NCBI GenBank assembly: GCA_022605955.1
Contig: JAKCOZ010000012.1
Coordinates: forward strand, 28,791,956 to 28,855,955
Direction of reading: 5' to 3'
From: Rallus limicola
Lineage: Eukaryota > Chordata > Aves > Gruiformes > Rallidae
DNA length: 64,000 nucleotides
Positions 28,920-42,000 of this stretch are shown here, piece by piece. Positions within the stretch are counted from its first letter, which is position 1; the number at the start of each line of letters is the position of its first letter. A program made the translations under genes and the position numbers. The notes under the pieces are model-generated. The model did not search any database, was not told the origin of the DNA, and worked only from the letters and a program-made list of their open reading frames with translations.

Positions 28920-29309
28920 GGTAACTAAAGAAATGTCCTATTTCACCTATTGGGGGGCTTGTGCGTATGTTCCTTGAGGATGGATACAGATGGATGGATT
29001 ACTGAGAGCTAAGTGGAGGGACCAGAGCTGGGACAGCAGAAGGCTGGGCTGTGAGTTGGTGGTAGTAAGATTTATGCCTATGAAGTCAGTGTGGGGGAAG
29101 AGCCTGTGCAGACATGTTAACATTTGCGCAGATGAATCACTTGGTGGCACGATGCCAGGGTGTACAGGAAGGGCAGATCCAGCCTATGTGTTTCTGATTG
29201 TTGCCTGGCATGTTTTAGTCCTTCTGAAAGAGTCAGCATCCTCTTTGTGAACAAAAGGTGCACAGAGTTAATCTTTGATACCGTCTCTTGGATCTCAAAT
29301 GCGTGTCCT

Positions 29310-29520
29310 TGCTGTGTATGCACGTCTGCAGCAGATCGGTGCTCCCCTGTGCACCGAGCGCTGAACCGTGACAACTAGCAACAAATGGAATTCCCCACCT
29401 GATGTGCACTTGCTTCGGACTGATGGCAGGCTGCAGCTCTGTGATGGTAGGTATGGCAGTCGCAGTCATTCGCACACTTGCTGTCAAGCGTGTGGTTGCG
29501 CTCTCCCTTGCTCTCAAGCA
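29310..29520 (+). repeat. duplicated module Z, copy 2
   Basis: Matches 18,276-18,500 through the possible donor GGTAGGTATG and on into the GTCATTCGCACAC...CAAGCGTGTG region. No shared open frame. Confidence 0.5.
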
Positions 29521-29779
29521 CGCTCTCTTTTCCACACTTCTCTCTTTCGGTCCCCCATTCTCTTGCCCGCTGCTTGTAGGCCCAATACAGCGACTAGAAC
29601 CCTGACGCTGTTTTGAGTCTTAACTCTGATCCTGAGGACTGGGAAGCCCTGGTCCCACCCAAGCACCTAATTGGACATGCCTCAGGAGTTAAGCCCAGCT
29701 GCCCTCAGCTACCCAGAGCATTCTGAGTTGGGTTGGATCGCAAGGGGGTTTAACCTCTGCCAAATTAGTCTACCTGGTG

Positions 29780-30225
29780 GTGGACTGTGACAGCCGTCTG
29801 TTTGGGATCGTAGGGCTTGCAGTGCGCCGTCTTGGACTGATGGCCTATTGCAGTTTTGGCAGCTTGGCTGGCTCTGATTTACATGTGTGTCAGCAGGTGG
29901 GGGCAGGGTGTTGGGCAGGGTGTTGGATTGTGACAGCCGTCTGCCTCGGGATCGTAGGGCTTGCCGTGCGCTGTCTGTTACTCGATCGTAGGGCTTGCCG
30001 TGCGCCATCTTGGACTGATTGCCCATTGCAGTTGCTGCAGCTTGGCTGGCTCTGATTTACATGTGTGTCAGCAGGTGTGGGCAGGGTGTTGGATTGTGAC
30101 AGCCGTCTGCCTCTCAATCGTAGGGCTTGCCGTGCGCTGTCTTGGACTGATGGTGCATTGCAGTTGCTGCAGCTTGGCTGGCTCTGATTTAGGTGTGTGT
30201 CAGCCGGTGTAACCAGGGTGGTGGG
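29780..30225 (+). repeat. about three tandem copies of a 130-170 bp unit
   Basis: The landmark GTGACAGCCGTCTG occurs at about 29,787, 29,930 and 30,098. Each is followed by ATCGTAGGGCTTGCCGTGCG, CTTGGACTGATGG, TTGCAGTTGCTGCAGCTTGG and CTCTGATTTACATGTGTGTC. The middle copy carries an extra internal partial duplication of the ATCGTAGGGCTTGC part, which explains the uneven spacing. It is unrelated in sequence to the satellite that starts 0.75 kb downstream. Confidence 0.85.
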
Positions 30226-30239
30226 CAGTTAGCATGGCT

Positions 30240-30242
<3 letters not shown>

Positions 30243-30272
<30 letters not shown>
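30243..30272 (+). repeat. (TG)n microsatellite
   Basis: Fifteen uninterrupted TG units. Confidence 0.95.
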
Positions 30273-30274
<2 letters not shown>

Positions 30275-30275
<1 letters not shown>

Positions 30276-30965
30276 TTGTTGTAGAAGGTTTACTTAAGCC
30301 TCAGGTCTTAGGTTTGGAATAAAAAAACGCAACCAGAGGATTTTTAGTTAATCTTCTACTGGCCCAGTAGCTTCTTTGTCTCCTGGTGCTGGCCGGACTG
30401 AGAGTTTACTGTTGTGACTGCACGCTTCTGCCCGCCATGGGATGGCATCGGGGTGAATTGCTTAAGTGCCCAGACCTGCACTTGCCCCGCGCTTAACAGC
30501 AGCATTAGCTCTGGAACTGTGCAGCGACGAGATGGCATTGGGGGTCTTGCCTAAGAATCTGTTGGGCTTTCCAGCCGGGCCGCCCTCCAGGCCTTCCCAT
30601 CCAGGGACGGAGGGGTGCAGTGGAGCACCACGAGAAGGTATGTTGGCAGGTGGTGTTGGCCGCACGAGGCAATTGGCAGCTCCGTGAGTACTTGAGGATT
30701 TCCCTGTGTCTCTTTGACAGTGCGAAGCAAGGAGGAGAGCGGGCGATTTGCCAGGGAGGGCGACGCTCGGCAGGTGAGCTGTTCCGAGGTGTCCGGTGTG
30801 TCACTGCGGAATCAATGACTGGCCTACCTTTTTGGGATGTCTAGGCAAGGCCCAAGCCTCGGCGTGGCAACCCCTATGTGACAGAGGTAAGGGGAACAAT
30901 TGGTCAAGGTAAGAGAATGGAGGGTGGGGAATGGATTTTGGCAGTTCTTTGGCATGTGAATTTGG
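30275..30965 (+). other. GC-richer junction segment before the satellite
   Basis: Several splice-like junctions occur (GTATGTTGG near 30,638; GTGAGTACTTG near 30,684; a TCTCTTTGACAG acceptor near 30,720; GTGAGCTG near 30,774). Short open frames accompany them, for example the one beginning MALGVLPKNLLGFPAGPP at 30,531. No gene is recognised. The segment ends at the first satellite unit near 30,968. Confidence 0.3.
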
Positions 30966-31929
30966 CCAGAGTCTACTTGTGGGCTGCCATGGGTGGTATC
31001 AGGCCAGGTATTTCCTTCAGTGTTGACTTGCTGCTTTGGGAGGTAGTCCCGGACGTTCGGGCTGTTTTTTCAATGGAAGGCTGCTTCAGCAGAGACCAAT
31101 GCCTCGGGAAGTAGCATTAGGAAAGTTCTCTGGACGAGCAAAGTCCTTAGCCCCAGGGTCAGAAATGCTGCTTTTGGGCTGCCATGGGCGGTATCAGGCA
31201 AGGTATTTCTTTCAGTCTTGACTTGCTGCCTTTGAGAGCTAGTCCCAGACGTTGGGGCTGTTTTTTCAATGGAAGTCTTCTCCGGTGAAGAGCAATGCCT
31301 AGGGAAGTAGCATTAGGAGTGTTCCCCAAAAGAGCAAAGTCCTTAGCCCCAGAGTGACAGATGCTGCTTGTGGGCTGCCATGGGCGGTATCAGGCCAGGT
31401 AGTTCTTTCAGTCTTGACTTGCTGCCCTTGGGAGCTAGTCCCAGACGTTCGGGCTGTTTTTTCAATGGAAGGCTGCTATGGCAGAGAGCAATGCCTAGGG
31501 AAGTATCATTAGGAAAGTTCTCTGTAAGAGCAAAGTCCTTACCTCACAGTTACAGGGGCTGCTTGTGGGCTGCAATGGGCGGATTTAGGCCAGGTATTTC
31601 TTTCAGTCTTGACTTGCTGCCTTTGAGAGCTAGTCCCGGACCTTCGGGCTGTTTTTTCAATGGAAGACTGCGCCGGCTGAGACCAATGCCTAGGGAAGTA
31701 GCATTACGAGTGTTCCCCAAAAGAGCAAAGACCATAGCCCCAGGATGACAGATGTTGCTTGTGCGCTGCCATGGGCTGTATCAGGCCAGGTATTTCTTTC
31801 AGTCTTGACTTGCTGCCTTTGAGAGATAGTCCCAGACATTGGGGCTGTTTTTTCAATGGAAGGCTTCTTCAGCAGAGACCAATGCCTAGGGAAGTATCAT
31901 TAGGAAAGTTCTCTGGAAGAGCAAAGTCC

Positions 31930-34900
31930 TTAGCTCACGGTTACAGGTGCTGCTTGTGGGCTGCCATGGGCGGTATCAGGCCAGGTATTTCTTTCAGTCT
32001 TGACTTGCTGCCTTTGAGAGCTAGTCCCGGACGTTCGGGCTGTTTTTTCGATGGAAGGCTGCTTCCATAGAGACCAAGGCCTAGGGAAGTAGCATTAGGA
32101 GGGTTCTCTGGAAGAGCAAAGTCCTTAGCCCCAGGGTGACAGATGCTGCTTGTGGGATGCCATGGGCGGTATCAGCAAGGTATTTCTTTCAGTCTTGACT
32201 TGCTGCCTTTGGGAGCTAGTCCCAGACATTGGGGCTGTTTTTTCAATGGAAGGCATCTCCGGCTAAGAGCAATGCCTAGGGAAGTAACATTAGGAGTGTT
32301 CCCCAAAAGAGCAAAGCCCTTAGCCCCAGAGTGACAGATGCTCCTTGTGGGCTGCCATGGGTGGTATCAGGTCAGGTAGTTCTTTCAGTCTTGACTTGCT
32401 GCCCTTGGGAGCTAGTCCCAGACGTTCAGGCTGTTTTATCAATGGAAGTCTTCTCCGGCGAAGACCAATGCCTAGGGAAGTAACATTGGGAGTGTTCCCC
32501 AAAAGAGCAAAGTCCTTAGCCCCAGAGTGACAGATGTTGCTTGTGGGCTGCCATGGGCTGTATCAGGCCAGGTATTTCTTTCAGTCTTGACTTGATGCCT
32601 TTGAAACCTAGTCCCGGATGTTCGGGCTGTTTTTTCAATGGAAGTCTTCTTCAGCAGAGAGCAATGCCTAGGGAAGTAGCATTAGGAGGGTTCTCTGGAA
32701 GAGCAAAGTCCTTAGCCCCAGGGTGACAAATGCTGCTTGTGGGCTGCCATGGGCGGTATCAGGCCTGGTATTTCTTTCAGACTTGACTTGCTGCCTTTGG
32801 GAGCTAGTCCCAGACTTTCGGGCTGTTTTTTCAATGGAAGGCTGCTATGGCGAAGAGCAATGCCTAGGGAAGTAGCATTTTAGGAGGGTTCTCTGGAAGA
32901 GCAAAGTCCTTAGCCCCAGGTTGACAGTGTCTGCTTGTGGGATGCCATGGGCATTATCAGGCCAGGTATTTCTTTCAGACTTGACTTGCTCCATTTGAGA
33001 GCTAGTCCCAGATGTTCAGGCTGTTTTTTCAGTGGAAGTCTACTCCGGCGAAGACCAAGGCCTAGGGAAGTATCATTAGGAAAGTTCTCTGGAAGAGCAA
33101 AGTTATTAGCTCACGGTTACAGGTGCTGCTTGTGGGATGCCATGGGCGGTATCAGGCCAAGTATTTCTTTCAGTCTTGATTTGCTGCCTTTGAGAGCTAG
33201 TCCCGGATGTTCGGGCTGTTTTTTCAATTGAAGGCTGCTATGGCAGAGACCAATGCCTCGGGAAGTAGCATTAGGAAAGTTCTCTGGAAGAGCAAAGTCC
33301 TTAGCCCCAGAGTGACAGATGTTGCTTGTTGGCTGCCATGGGCTGTATCAGGCCAGGTATTTCTTTCAGTCTTGACTTGCTGCCTTTGGGAGCTAGTACC
33401 AGACTTTGGGGCTTTTTTATCAATGGAAGGCTTCTTCAGCAGAGACCAATGCCTAGGGAAGTAGCATTAGGAGGGTTCTCTGGAAGAGTAAAGTCCTTAG
33501 CCCCAGGTTGACAGTGTCTGCTTGTGGGATGCTATGGGCATTATCAGGCCAGGTATTTCTTTCAGTCTTGACTTGCTGCCTTTGGGAGCTAGTCCCGTAC
33601 GTTCCGGCTGTTTTTTCAATGGAAGGCTTCTCTGGCCTAGACCAATGCCTAGGGAAGTAGCATTAGGAAAGTTCTCTGGAAGAGTAAAGTCCTTAGCTCA
33701 CGGTTACAGGAGCTGCTTGTGGGCTGCCATGGGTGGTATCAGGCCAGGTATTTCTTTCAGTCTTGACTTGATGCCTTTGGGATCTAGTCCCGGACGTTCG
33801 GGCTGTTTTTTGAATGGAAGGCTGCTTCAGCAGAGACCAATGCCTCGTGAAGTAGCATTAGGAAAGTTCTCTGGAAGAGCAAAGTCCTTAGACCCAGGGT
33901 CACAAATGCTGCTTGTGGGCTGCCATGGGCAGTATCAGGTCACGTATTTCTTTCAGTCTTGACTTGCTGCCTTTGAGAGCTAGTCATAGACATTTGGGCT
34001 GTTTTTTCAATGGAAGGCTGCTATGGCAGAGACCAATGCCTAGGGAAGTATCATTAGGAAAGTTCTCTGGAAGAGCAAAGTCCTGAGCTCAGCCTTACAG
34101 GGGCTGCTTTTGGGCTGCCATGGGTGGTATCAGGCCAGGTATTTCTTTCAGTCTTGACTTGCTGCCTCTGAGAGCTAGTCCCAGACGTTCAGGGCTGTTT
34201 TTCAAATGGACGTCTGCTGTGGCGAAGACTAATGCCATGGGAATTAGCATTAGGAGGGTGCTCTGTAAGAGCAAAGTCCTTAGCTCACCATTAGAGTGGC
34301 TGCTTGTGGGCTGCCATGGGCGGTATCAGGCCAGGTATTTCTTTAAGTCTTGACTTGCTGCATTTGAGAGCTAGTCACCGACGTTCGGGCTGTTTTTTCG
34401 ATGGAAGGCTGCTTCCGTAGAGACCAAGGCCTAGGGAAGTAGCATTAGGAGGGTTCTCTGGAAGAGCAAAGACCTTAGCTCACGGTTACAGGGGCTGCTT
34501 GTGGGCTGCCATGGGTGGTATCAGGCAAGGTATTTCTTTCAGTCTTGACTTGCTGCCTTTGAGAGCTAGTCCCAGACGTTCAGGCTGTTTTTTCAATGGA
34601 ACGCTGCTCCATCACACACCAATACCTAGGGAAGGAGCATTAGGAGTATTCCCCAAATGAGCAAAGTCCTTAGCCCCTGGGTGACAGGGTCTGCTTGTGG
34701 GATGCCATGGGCATTATCATGCCAGGTATTTCTTTCAGTCTTGACTTGCTGCCTTTGAGAGCTAGTCCCGGACGTTCGGTCTGTTTTTTCAATGCAAGAC
34801 TGCGCCGGCTGAGACCAATGCCTAGGAAAGTAGCATTAGGAGGGTTCTCTGGAAGAGAAAAGTCCTTACCCCCAGGGTGACAGGGTCTGCTTGTGGGCTG

Positions 34901-36840
34901 CCATGGGCAGTATCAGGCCAGGTATTTCTTTCAGTCTTGACTTGCTGCCCTTGGGAGCTAGTCCCAGACGTTCGGGCTGTTTTTTCAATGGAAGTCTTCT
35001 CCGGCCTAGACCAATGCCTAGGGAAGTAGCATTAGGAAAGTTCTCTGTAAGAGCAAGGTCCTTACCTCACAGTTACAGGGGCTGCTTGTGGGCTGCAATG
35101 GGCGGTATTAGGCCAGGTATTTCTTTCAGTCTTGACTTGCTGCCTTTGAGAGCTAGTCCCGGACCTTCGGGCTGTTTTTTCAATGGAAGACTGCGCCGGC
35201 TGAGACCAATGCCTAGGGAAGTAGCATTACGAGTGTTCCCCAAAAGAGCAAAGACCATAGCCCCAGGATGACAGATGTTGCTTGTGCGCTGCCATGGGCT
35301 GTATCAGGCCAGGTATTTCTTTCAGTCTTGACTTGATGCCTTTGGGAGCTAGTCCCAGACTTTGGGGCTGTTTTTTCAATGGAAGGCTTCTTCAGCAGAG
35401 ACCAATGCCTAGGGAAGTAGCATTAGGAGGGTTCTCTGGAAGAGCAAAGTCCTTAGCCCCAGGGTGACAAATGCTGCTTATGGGCTGCCATGGGCGGTAT
35501 CAGGCCCGGTATTTCTTTCAGACTTGACTTGCTGCCTTTGGGAGCTAGTCCCAGACTTTCGGGCTGTTTTTTCAATGGAAGGCTGCTATGGCAGAGAGCA
35601 ATGCCTAGGGAAGTATCATTAGGAAAGTTCTCTGGAAGAGCAAAGTCCTTAGCTCACGGTTACAGGTGCTGCTTGTGGGCTGCCATGGGCGGTATCAGGC
35701 CAGGTATTTCTTTCAGTCTTGACTTGCTGCCTTTGAGAGCTAGTCCCGGACGTTCGGGCTGTTTTTTCGATGGAAGGCTGCTTCCATAGAGACCAATGCC
35801 TAGGGAAGTAGCATTAGGAGGGTTCTCTGGAAGAGCAAAGTCCTTAGCCCCAGGGTGACAGATGCTGCTTGTGGGATGCCATGGGCGGTATCAGCAAGGT
35901 ATTTCTTTCAGTCTTGACTTGCTGCCTTTGGGAGCTAGTCCCAGACATTGGGGCTGTTTTTTCAATGGAAGGCATCTCCGGCTAAGAGCAATGCCTAGGG
36001 AAGTAACATTAGGAGTGTTCCCCAAAAGAGCAAAGCCCTTAGCCCCAGAGTGACAGATGCTCCTTGTGGGCTGCCATTGGTGGTATCAGGTCAGGTAGTT
36101 CTTTCAGTCTTGACTTGCTGCCCTTGGGAGCTAGTCCCAGACGTTCAGGCTGTTTTTTCAATGGAAGTCTTCTTCAGCAGAGAGCAATGCCTAGGGAAGT
36201 AGCATTAGGAGGGTTCTCTGGAAGAGCAAAGTCCTTAGCCCCAGGGTGACAAATGCTGCTTGTGGGCTGCCATGTGCGGTATCAGGCCAGGTATTTCTTT
36301 CAGACTTGACTTGCTGCCTTTGGGAGCTAGTCCCAGACTTTCGGGCTGTTTTTTCAATGGAAGGCTGCTATGGCAGAGAGCAATGCCTAGGGATGTATCA
36401 TTAGGAAAGGTCTCTGGAAGAGTAAAGTCCTTAGCCCCAGGTTGACAGTGTCTGCTTGTGGGATGCCATGGGCATTATCAGGCCAGGTATTTCTTTCAGT
36501 CTTGACTTGCTGCCTTTGGGAGGTAGTCCCGGACGTTCGGGCTGTTTTATCAATGGAAGGCTTCTCTGGCGAAGACCAATGCCTAGGGAAGTAGCATTTT
36601 AGGAGGGTTCTCTGGAAGAGCAAAGTCCTTAGCCCCAGGTTGACAGTGTCTGCTTGTGGGATGCCATGGGCATTATCAGGCCAGGTATTTCTTTCAGACT
36701 TGACTTGCTCCATTTGAGAGCTAGTCCCAGATGTTCAGGCTGTTTTTTCAGTGGAAGTCTACTCCGGCGAAGACCAAGGCCTAGGGAAGTATCATTAGGA
36801 AAGTTCTCTGGAAGAGCAAAGTTATTAGCTCACGGTTACA
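31930..36840 (+). repeat. satellite sub-block repeated at a 19-unit offset (about 3,719 bp)
   Basis: Diagnostic variants at 31,930-33,120 recur at 35,650-36,840. They include the short TATCAGCAAGG unit at 32,143 and 35,862, the CTTGCTCCATTTG unit at 32,935 and 36,654, and the four-base TTTTAGGAGG insertion near 32,880 and 36,600. An adjacent stretch near 31,550 matches 35,073 at about 3,523 bp (18 units), so one unit was gained or lost between. Confidence 0.75.
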
Positions 36841-39000
36841 GATGCTGCTTGTGGGATGCCATGGGCGGTATCAGGCCAGGTATTTCTTTCAGTCTTGACT
36901 TGCTGCCTTTGGGAGGTAGTCCCGGATGTTCGGGCTGTTTTATCAATGGAAGGCTTCTCTGGCTAAGACCAATGCCTATGGAAGTAGCATTAAGAGTTTT
37001 CCCAGAAGAGGAAAATCCTTAGCCCCAGGGTGGCAGGGTCTGCTTGTGGGCTGCCATGGGCAGTATCAGGCCAAGTATTTCTTTCAGTCTTGATTTGCTG
37101 CCTTTGAGAGCTAGTCCCGGATGTTCGGGCTGTTTTTTCAATTGAAGGCTGCTATGGCAGAGACCAATGCCTCGGGAAGTAGCATTAGGAAAGTTCTCTG
37201 GAAGAGCAAAGACCTTAGCCCCAGAGTGACAGATGTTGCTTGTTGGCTGCCATGGGCTGTATCAGGCCAGGTATTTCTTTCAGTCTTGACTTGATGCCTT
37301 TGGGAGCTAGTACCAGACTTTGGGGCTGTTTTTTCAATGGAAGGCTTCTTCAGCAGAGACCAATGCCTAGGGAAGTAGCATTAGGAGGGTTCTCTGGAAG
37401 AGTAAAGTCCTTAGCCCCAGGTTGACAGTGTCTGCTTGTGGGATGCTATGGGCATCATCAGGTCAGGTATTTCTTTCAGTCTTGACTTGCTGCCTTTGGG
37501 AGCTAGTCCCTGACGTTTAGGCTGTTTTTTCAATGGAAGGCTGCTTCAGCAGAGACCAATGCCTAGGGGAAGTAGCATTAGGAGTGTTCCCCAGAAGAGC
37601 AAAGTTATTAGCGCAAGGGTGACAGGGGCTGCTTGTGAGCTGCCATGGGCGGTATCAGGCAAGGTATTTCTTTCAGTCTTGACTTGCTGCCTTTGAGAGC
37701 TAGTCACGGACTTTAGGGCTGTTTTTTAATGGAAGGCTGCTTCAGCAGAGACCAATGCCTACAGAAGTAGCATTAGGAGGGTTCCCCAGAAGAAGATACT
37801 CCTTAGCCCCTGAGTGCCATAGTCTGTTTGTGGGCTGCCATGGGCGGAATCAGGCCAGGTATGTCTTTCAGTCTTGACTTGCTTCCTTTGGGATCCAGTC
37901 CCAGACGTTCGGGCTGTTTTTTCAATGGAAGGCTGCTCCAGCAGTGACTAATGCCTAGGGAAGTAGCATTAGGAGTGTTCCCCAAAAGAGGAAAGTCCTT
38001 AGCCCCAGGTTGACAGATGCTCCTTCTGGGCTGCCATGGGCGGTATCAGGCCAGGTATTTCTTTCAGTCTTGACTTGCTACCTTTGAGAGCTAGTCCTGG
38101 ACGTTCGGGCTGTTTTTTCAATGGAACGCTGCTCCATCACACACCAATACCTAGGGAAGTAGCGTTAGGATGTTCCCCAAAAGAGCAAAGTCCTTAGCCC
38201 CAGGGTGACAGGGTCTGCTTGTGGGATGCCAGGGGCGGTATCAGGCCAGGTATTTCTCTCTGTCTTGACTTGCTGCCTTTGAGAGCTAGTCCCGGACTTT
38301 CGGGCTGTTTTTTTAATGGAAGGCTGCTTCAGCAGAGACCAATGCCTAGGGAAGTAGCATTAGGAGGGTTCTCTGGAAGAGCAAAGTCCTTAGCTCACCG
38401 TTACAAGGGTTGATTGTGGGCTGCCATGGGCGGTATCAGGCCAGGTATTTCTTTCAGTCTTGACTTGCTGCCTTTGAGAGCTAGTCCCGGACATTCAGGC
38501 TGTTTTTTCAATGGAAGGCTGCTATGGCGAAGACCAATGCCTCGTGAAGTAGCATTAGGAAAGTTCTCTGGAAGAGTAAAGTCCTTAGCTCAAGGTTACA
38601 GGAGCTGTTTGTGGGATGCCAGGGGTGGTATCAGGCCAGGTATTTCTTTCAGTCTTGACTTGCTGCCTTTGGGAGCTAGTCCCAGACATTGGGGCTGTTT
38701 TTTCAATGGAAGGTATCTCCGGCGAAGAGCAATGCCTAGGGAAGTAGCATTAGGAGTGTTCCCCAAAAGAGCAAAGTCCTTAGCCCCAGAGTGACAGATG
38801 CTCCTTGTGGGCTGCCATGGGTGGTATCAGGCCAGGTAGTTCTTTCAGTCTTGACTTGCTGCCTTTGAGACCTAGTCCCGGATGTACGGGCTGTTTTTTA
38901 AATGGAAGGCTTCTTCAGCAGAGAGCAATGCCTAGGGAAGTAGCATTAGGAGGGTTCTCTGGAAGAGCAAAGTCCTTAGCCCCAGGGTGAGAAATGCTGC

Positions 39001-42000
39001 TTGTGGGCTGCAATGGGCGGTATCAGGCAAGGTATTTCTTTCAGTCTTGACTTGCTGCCTTTGGGAGCTAGTCCCAGACTTTCGGGCTGTTTTTTCAATG
39101 AAAGGCTGCTATGGCAGAGAGCAATGCCTAGGGAAGTATCATTAGGAAAGTTCTCTGGAAGAGTAAAGTCCTTAGCCCCAGGTTGACAGATTCTGCTTGT
39201 GGGATGCCATGGGCATTATCAGGCCAGGTATTTCTTTCAGTCTTGACTTGCTGCCTTTGGGAGGTAGTCCCGGACGTTCGGGCTGTTTTATCAATGGAAG
39301 GCTTCACTGGCTAAGACCAATGCCTAGGGAAGTAGCATTAGGAGGGTTGTCTGTAAGAGCAAAGTCCTTAGCTCACCGTTACAAGGGTTGCTTGTGGGCT
39401 GCCATGGGCGGTATCAGGCCAGGTATTTCTTTCAGTCTTGACTTGCTGCCTTTGGGAGCTAGTCCCTGATGTTCAGGGCTGTTTTTTCAATGGAAGGCTG
39501 CTCTGGCGAAGACCAATGCCATGGGAAGTAGCATTAGGAGGGTTCTCTGGAAGAGAAACGTCCTTACCCCCAGGGTGACAGGGTCTGCTTGTGGGATGCC
39601 ATGGGCAGTGTCAAGCCAGGTATTTCTTTCAGTCTTGACTTGCTACCTTTGAGAGCTAGTCCCAGACTTTCGGTCTGTTTTTTCAACGGAAGGCTGCTAT
39701 GGCAGAGACCAATGCCTAGGGAAGTAGCATTAGGAAAGTTCTCTGGAAGCGCAAAGTCCTTAGCTCACGGTTACAGTTGCTGTTTGTGGGCTGCCATGGG
39801 CGGTATCAGGCCAGGTATTTCTTTCAGTCTTGACTTGCTGCCTTTGAGAGCTAGTCCCGGATGTTCGGTCTGTTTTGTCAATGGAAGACTGTGCCGGCTG
39901 AGACCAATGCCTAGGAAAGTAGCATTAGGAGGGTTCTCTGGAAGAGCAAAGTCCTTAGCCCCAGGGTTACAGGGTCTGTTTGTGGGATGACATGGGTGGT
40001 ATCAGGCCAGGTATTTCTTTCAGTCTTGACTTGCTGCCTTTGAGAGCTAGTCTCAGATATTGGGGCTGTTTTTTCAATGGAAGTCTTCTCCGGCGAAGAC
40101 CAATGCCTAGGGAAGTAGTATTAGGAGTGTTCCCCAAAAGAGCAAAGTCCTTAGCCCCAGGTTGACAGATGCTCCTTCTGGGCTGCCATGGCCAGTATCC
40201 GGCCAGGTATTTCTTTCAGTCTTGACTTGCTGCCTTTATGATCTAGTGCTAGACATTCAGGCTGTTTTTTCAATGGAAGTCTTCTCCGGCGAACACCAGT
40301 GCCTAGGGAAGTAGCATTAAGAGTTTTCCCAGAAGAGGAAAATCCTTAGCCCCAGGGTTGCAGGGCCTGCTTGTGGGCTGCCATGGGCGGCATCAGGCCA
40401 GGTATTTCTCTCAGTCTTGACTTGCTGCCTTTGAGAGCTCGTCCCGGATGTTCGGGCTGTTTTTTCAATGGAAAGCTGCTTCAGCAGAGACCAATGCCTA
40501 GGGAAGTAGCATTAGGAGGGTTCTCTGTAAGAGCAAAGTCCTTTGCTCACCGTTACAATGGTTGCTCGTGGGCTGCCATGGGCGGTATCAGGCCAGGTAT
40601 TTCTTTCAGTTTTGACTTGCTGCCTTTGAGATCTAGTCCCGGATGTTCGGGCTGTTTTTTCAATGGAAGGCTGCTATGGCGAAGACCAATGCCTAGGCAA
40701 GTAGCATTAGGAGGGTTCTCTGTAAGAGCAAAGTCCTTAGCTCATCGTTACAAGGGTTGCTTGTGGGCTGCCATGGACGGTATCAGGCCAGGTATTTCTT
40801 TCAGTCTTGACTTGCTGCCTTTGGGAGCTAGTCACAGGCGTTCAGGCTGTTTTTTCAATGGAAGGCTTCTCCGGCCTAGACCAATGCCTAGGGAAGTTGC
40901 ATTAGGAGGGTTCTCTGGAAGAGAAAAGTCCTTACCCCCAGGGTGACAGGGTCTGCTTGTGGGATGCCATGGGCAATATCAATCCAGGTATTTCTTTCAG
41001 TCTTGACTTGGTATCTTTGAGAGCTAGTCCCAGACTTTCGGTCTGTTTTTTGAATGGAAGTCTTCTCCAGCCTAGACCAATGCCTAGGGAAGTAGCATTA
41101 GGAAAGTTCTCTGGAAGAGTAAAGTCCTTAGCTCACTGTTACAGGAGCTGCTTGTGGGCTGCCATGGGCGGTATCAGGTCACGTATTTCTTTCAGTCTTG
41201 ACTTGCTGCCTTTGAGAGCTAGTCCCAGACGTTCGGGCTGTTTTTTCAATGGAAGTCTTCTCTGGCGAAGAGCAATGCCTAGGGAAGTAGCATTAGGAGT
41301 GTTCCCCAAAAGAGCAAAGTCTTTAGCACCAGAGTGACAGATGCTCCTTCTGGGCTGCTATGGGCAGTATCAGGCCAGGTATTTCTTTTAGTCTTGAGTT
41401 GCTGCCTTTATGATCTAGTACTAGACATTCAGGCTGTTTTTTCAATGGAAGTCTTCTCCGGCGAAGACCAATGCCTAGGGAAGTAGCATTAAGAGTTTTC
41501 CCAGAATAGGAAAATCCTTAGCCCCAGGGTGGCAGGGTCTGCTTGTGGGCTGCCATGGGCAGTATCAGGCCAGGTATTTCTTTCAGTCTTGATTTGCTGC
41601 CTTTGAGAGCTAGTCCCGGACGTTCGGGCTGTTTTTTCAATGGAAGGCTGCTATGGCAGAGACCAATGCCTCGGGAAGTAGCATTAGGAAAGTTCTCTGG
41701 AAGAGCAAAGACCTTAGCCATAGAGTGACAGATGTTGCTTGTGGGCTGCCATGGGCTGTATCAGGCCAGGTATTTCTTTCAGTCTTGACTTGCTGCCTTT
41801 GGGAGCTAGTACCAGACTTTGGGGCTGTTTTTTCAATGGAAGGCTGCTTCAGCAGAGACCAATGCCTAGGGGAAGTAGCATTAGGAGTGTTCCCCAGGAG
41901 AGCAAAGTTATTAGTGCAAGGGTGACAGGGGCTGCTTGTGAGCTGCCATGGGCGGTATCTGGCCAGTTATTTCTTTCAATCTTAACTTGCTTCCTTTGAG

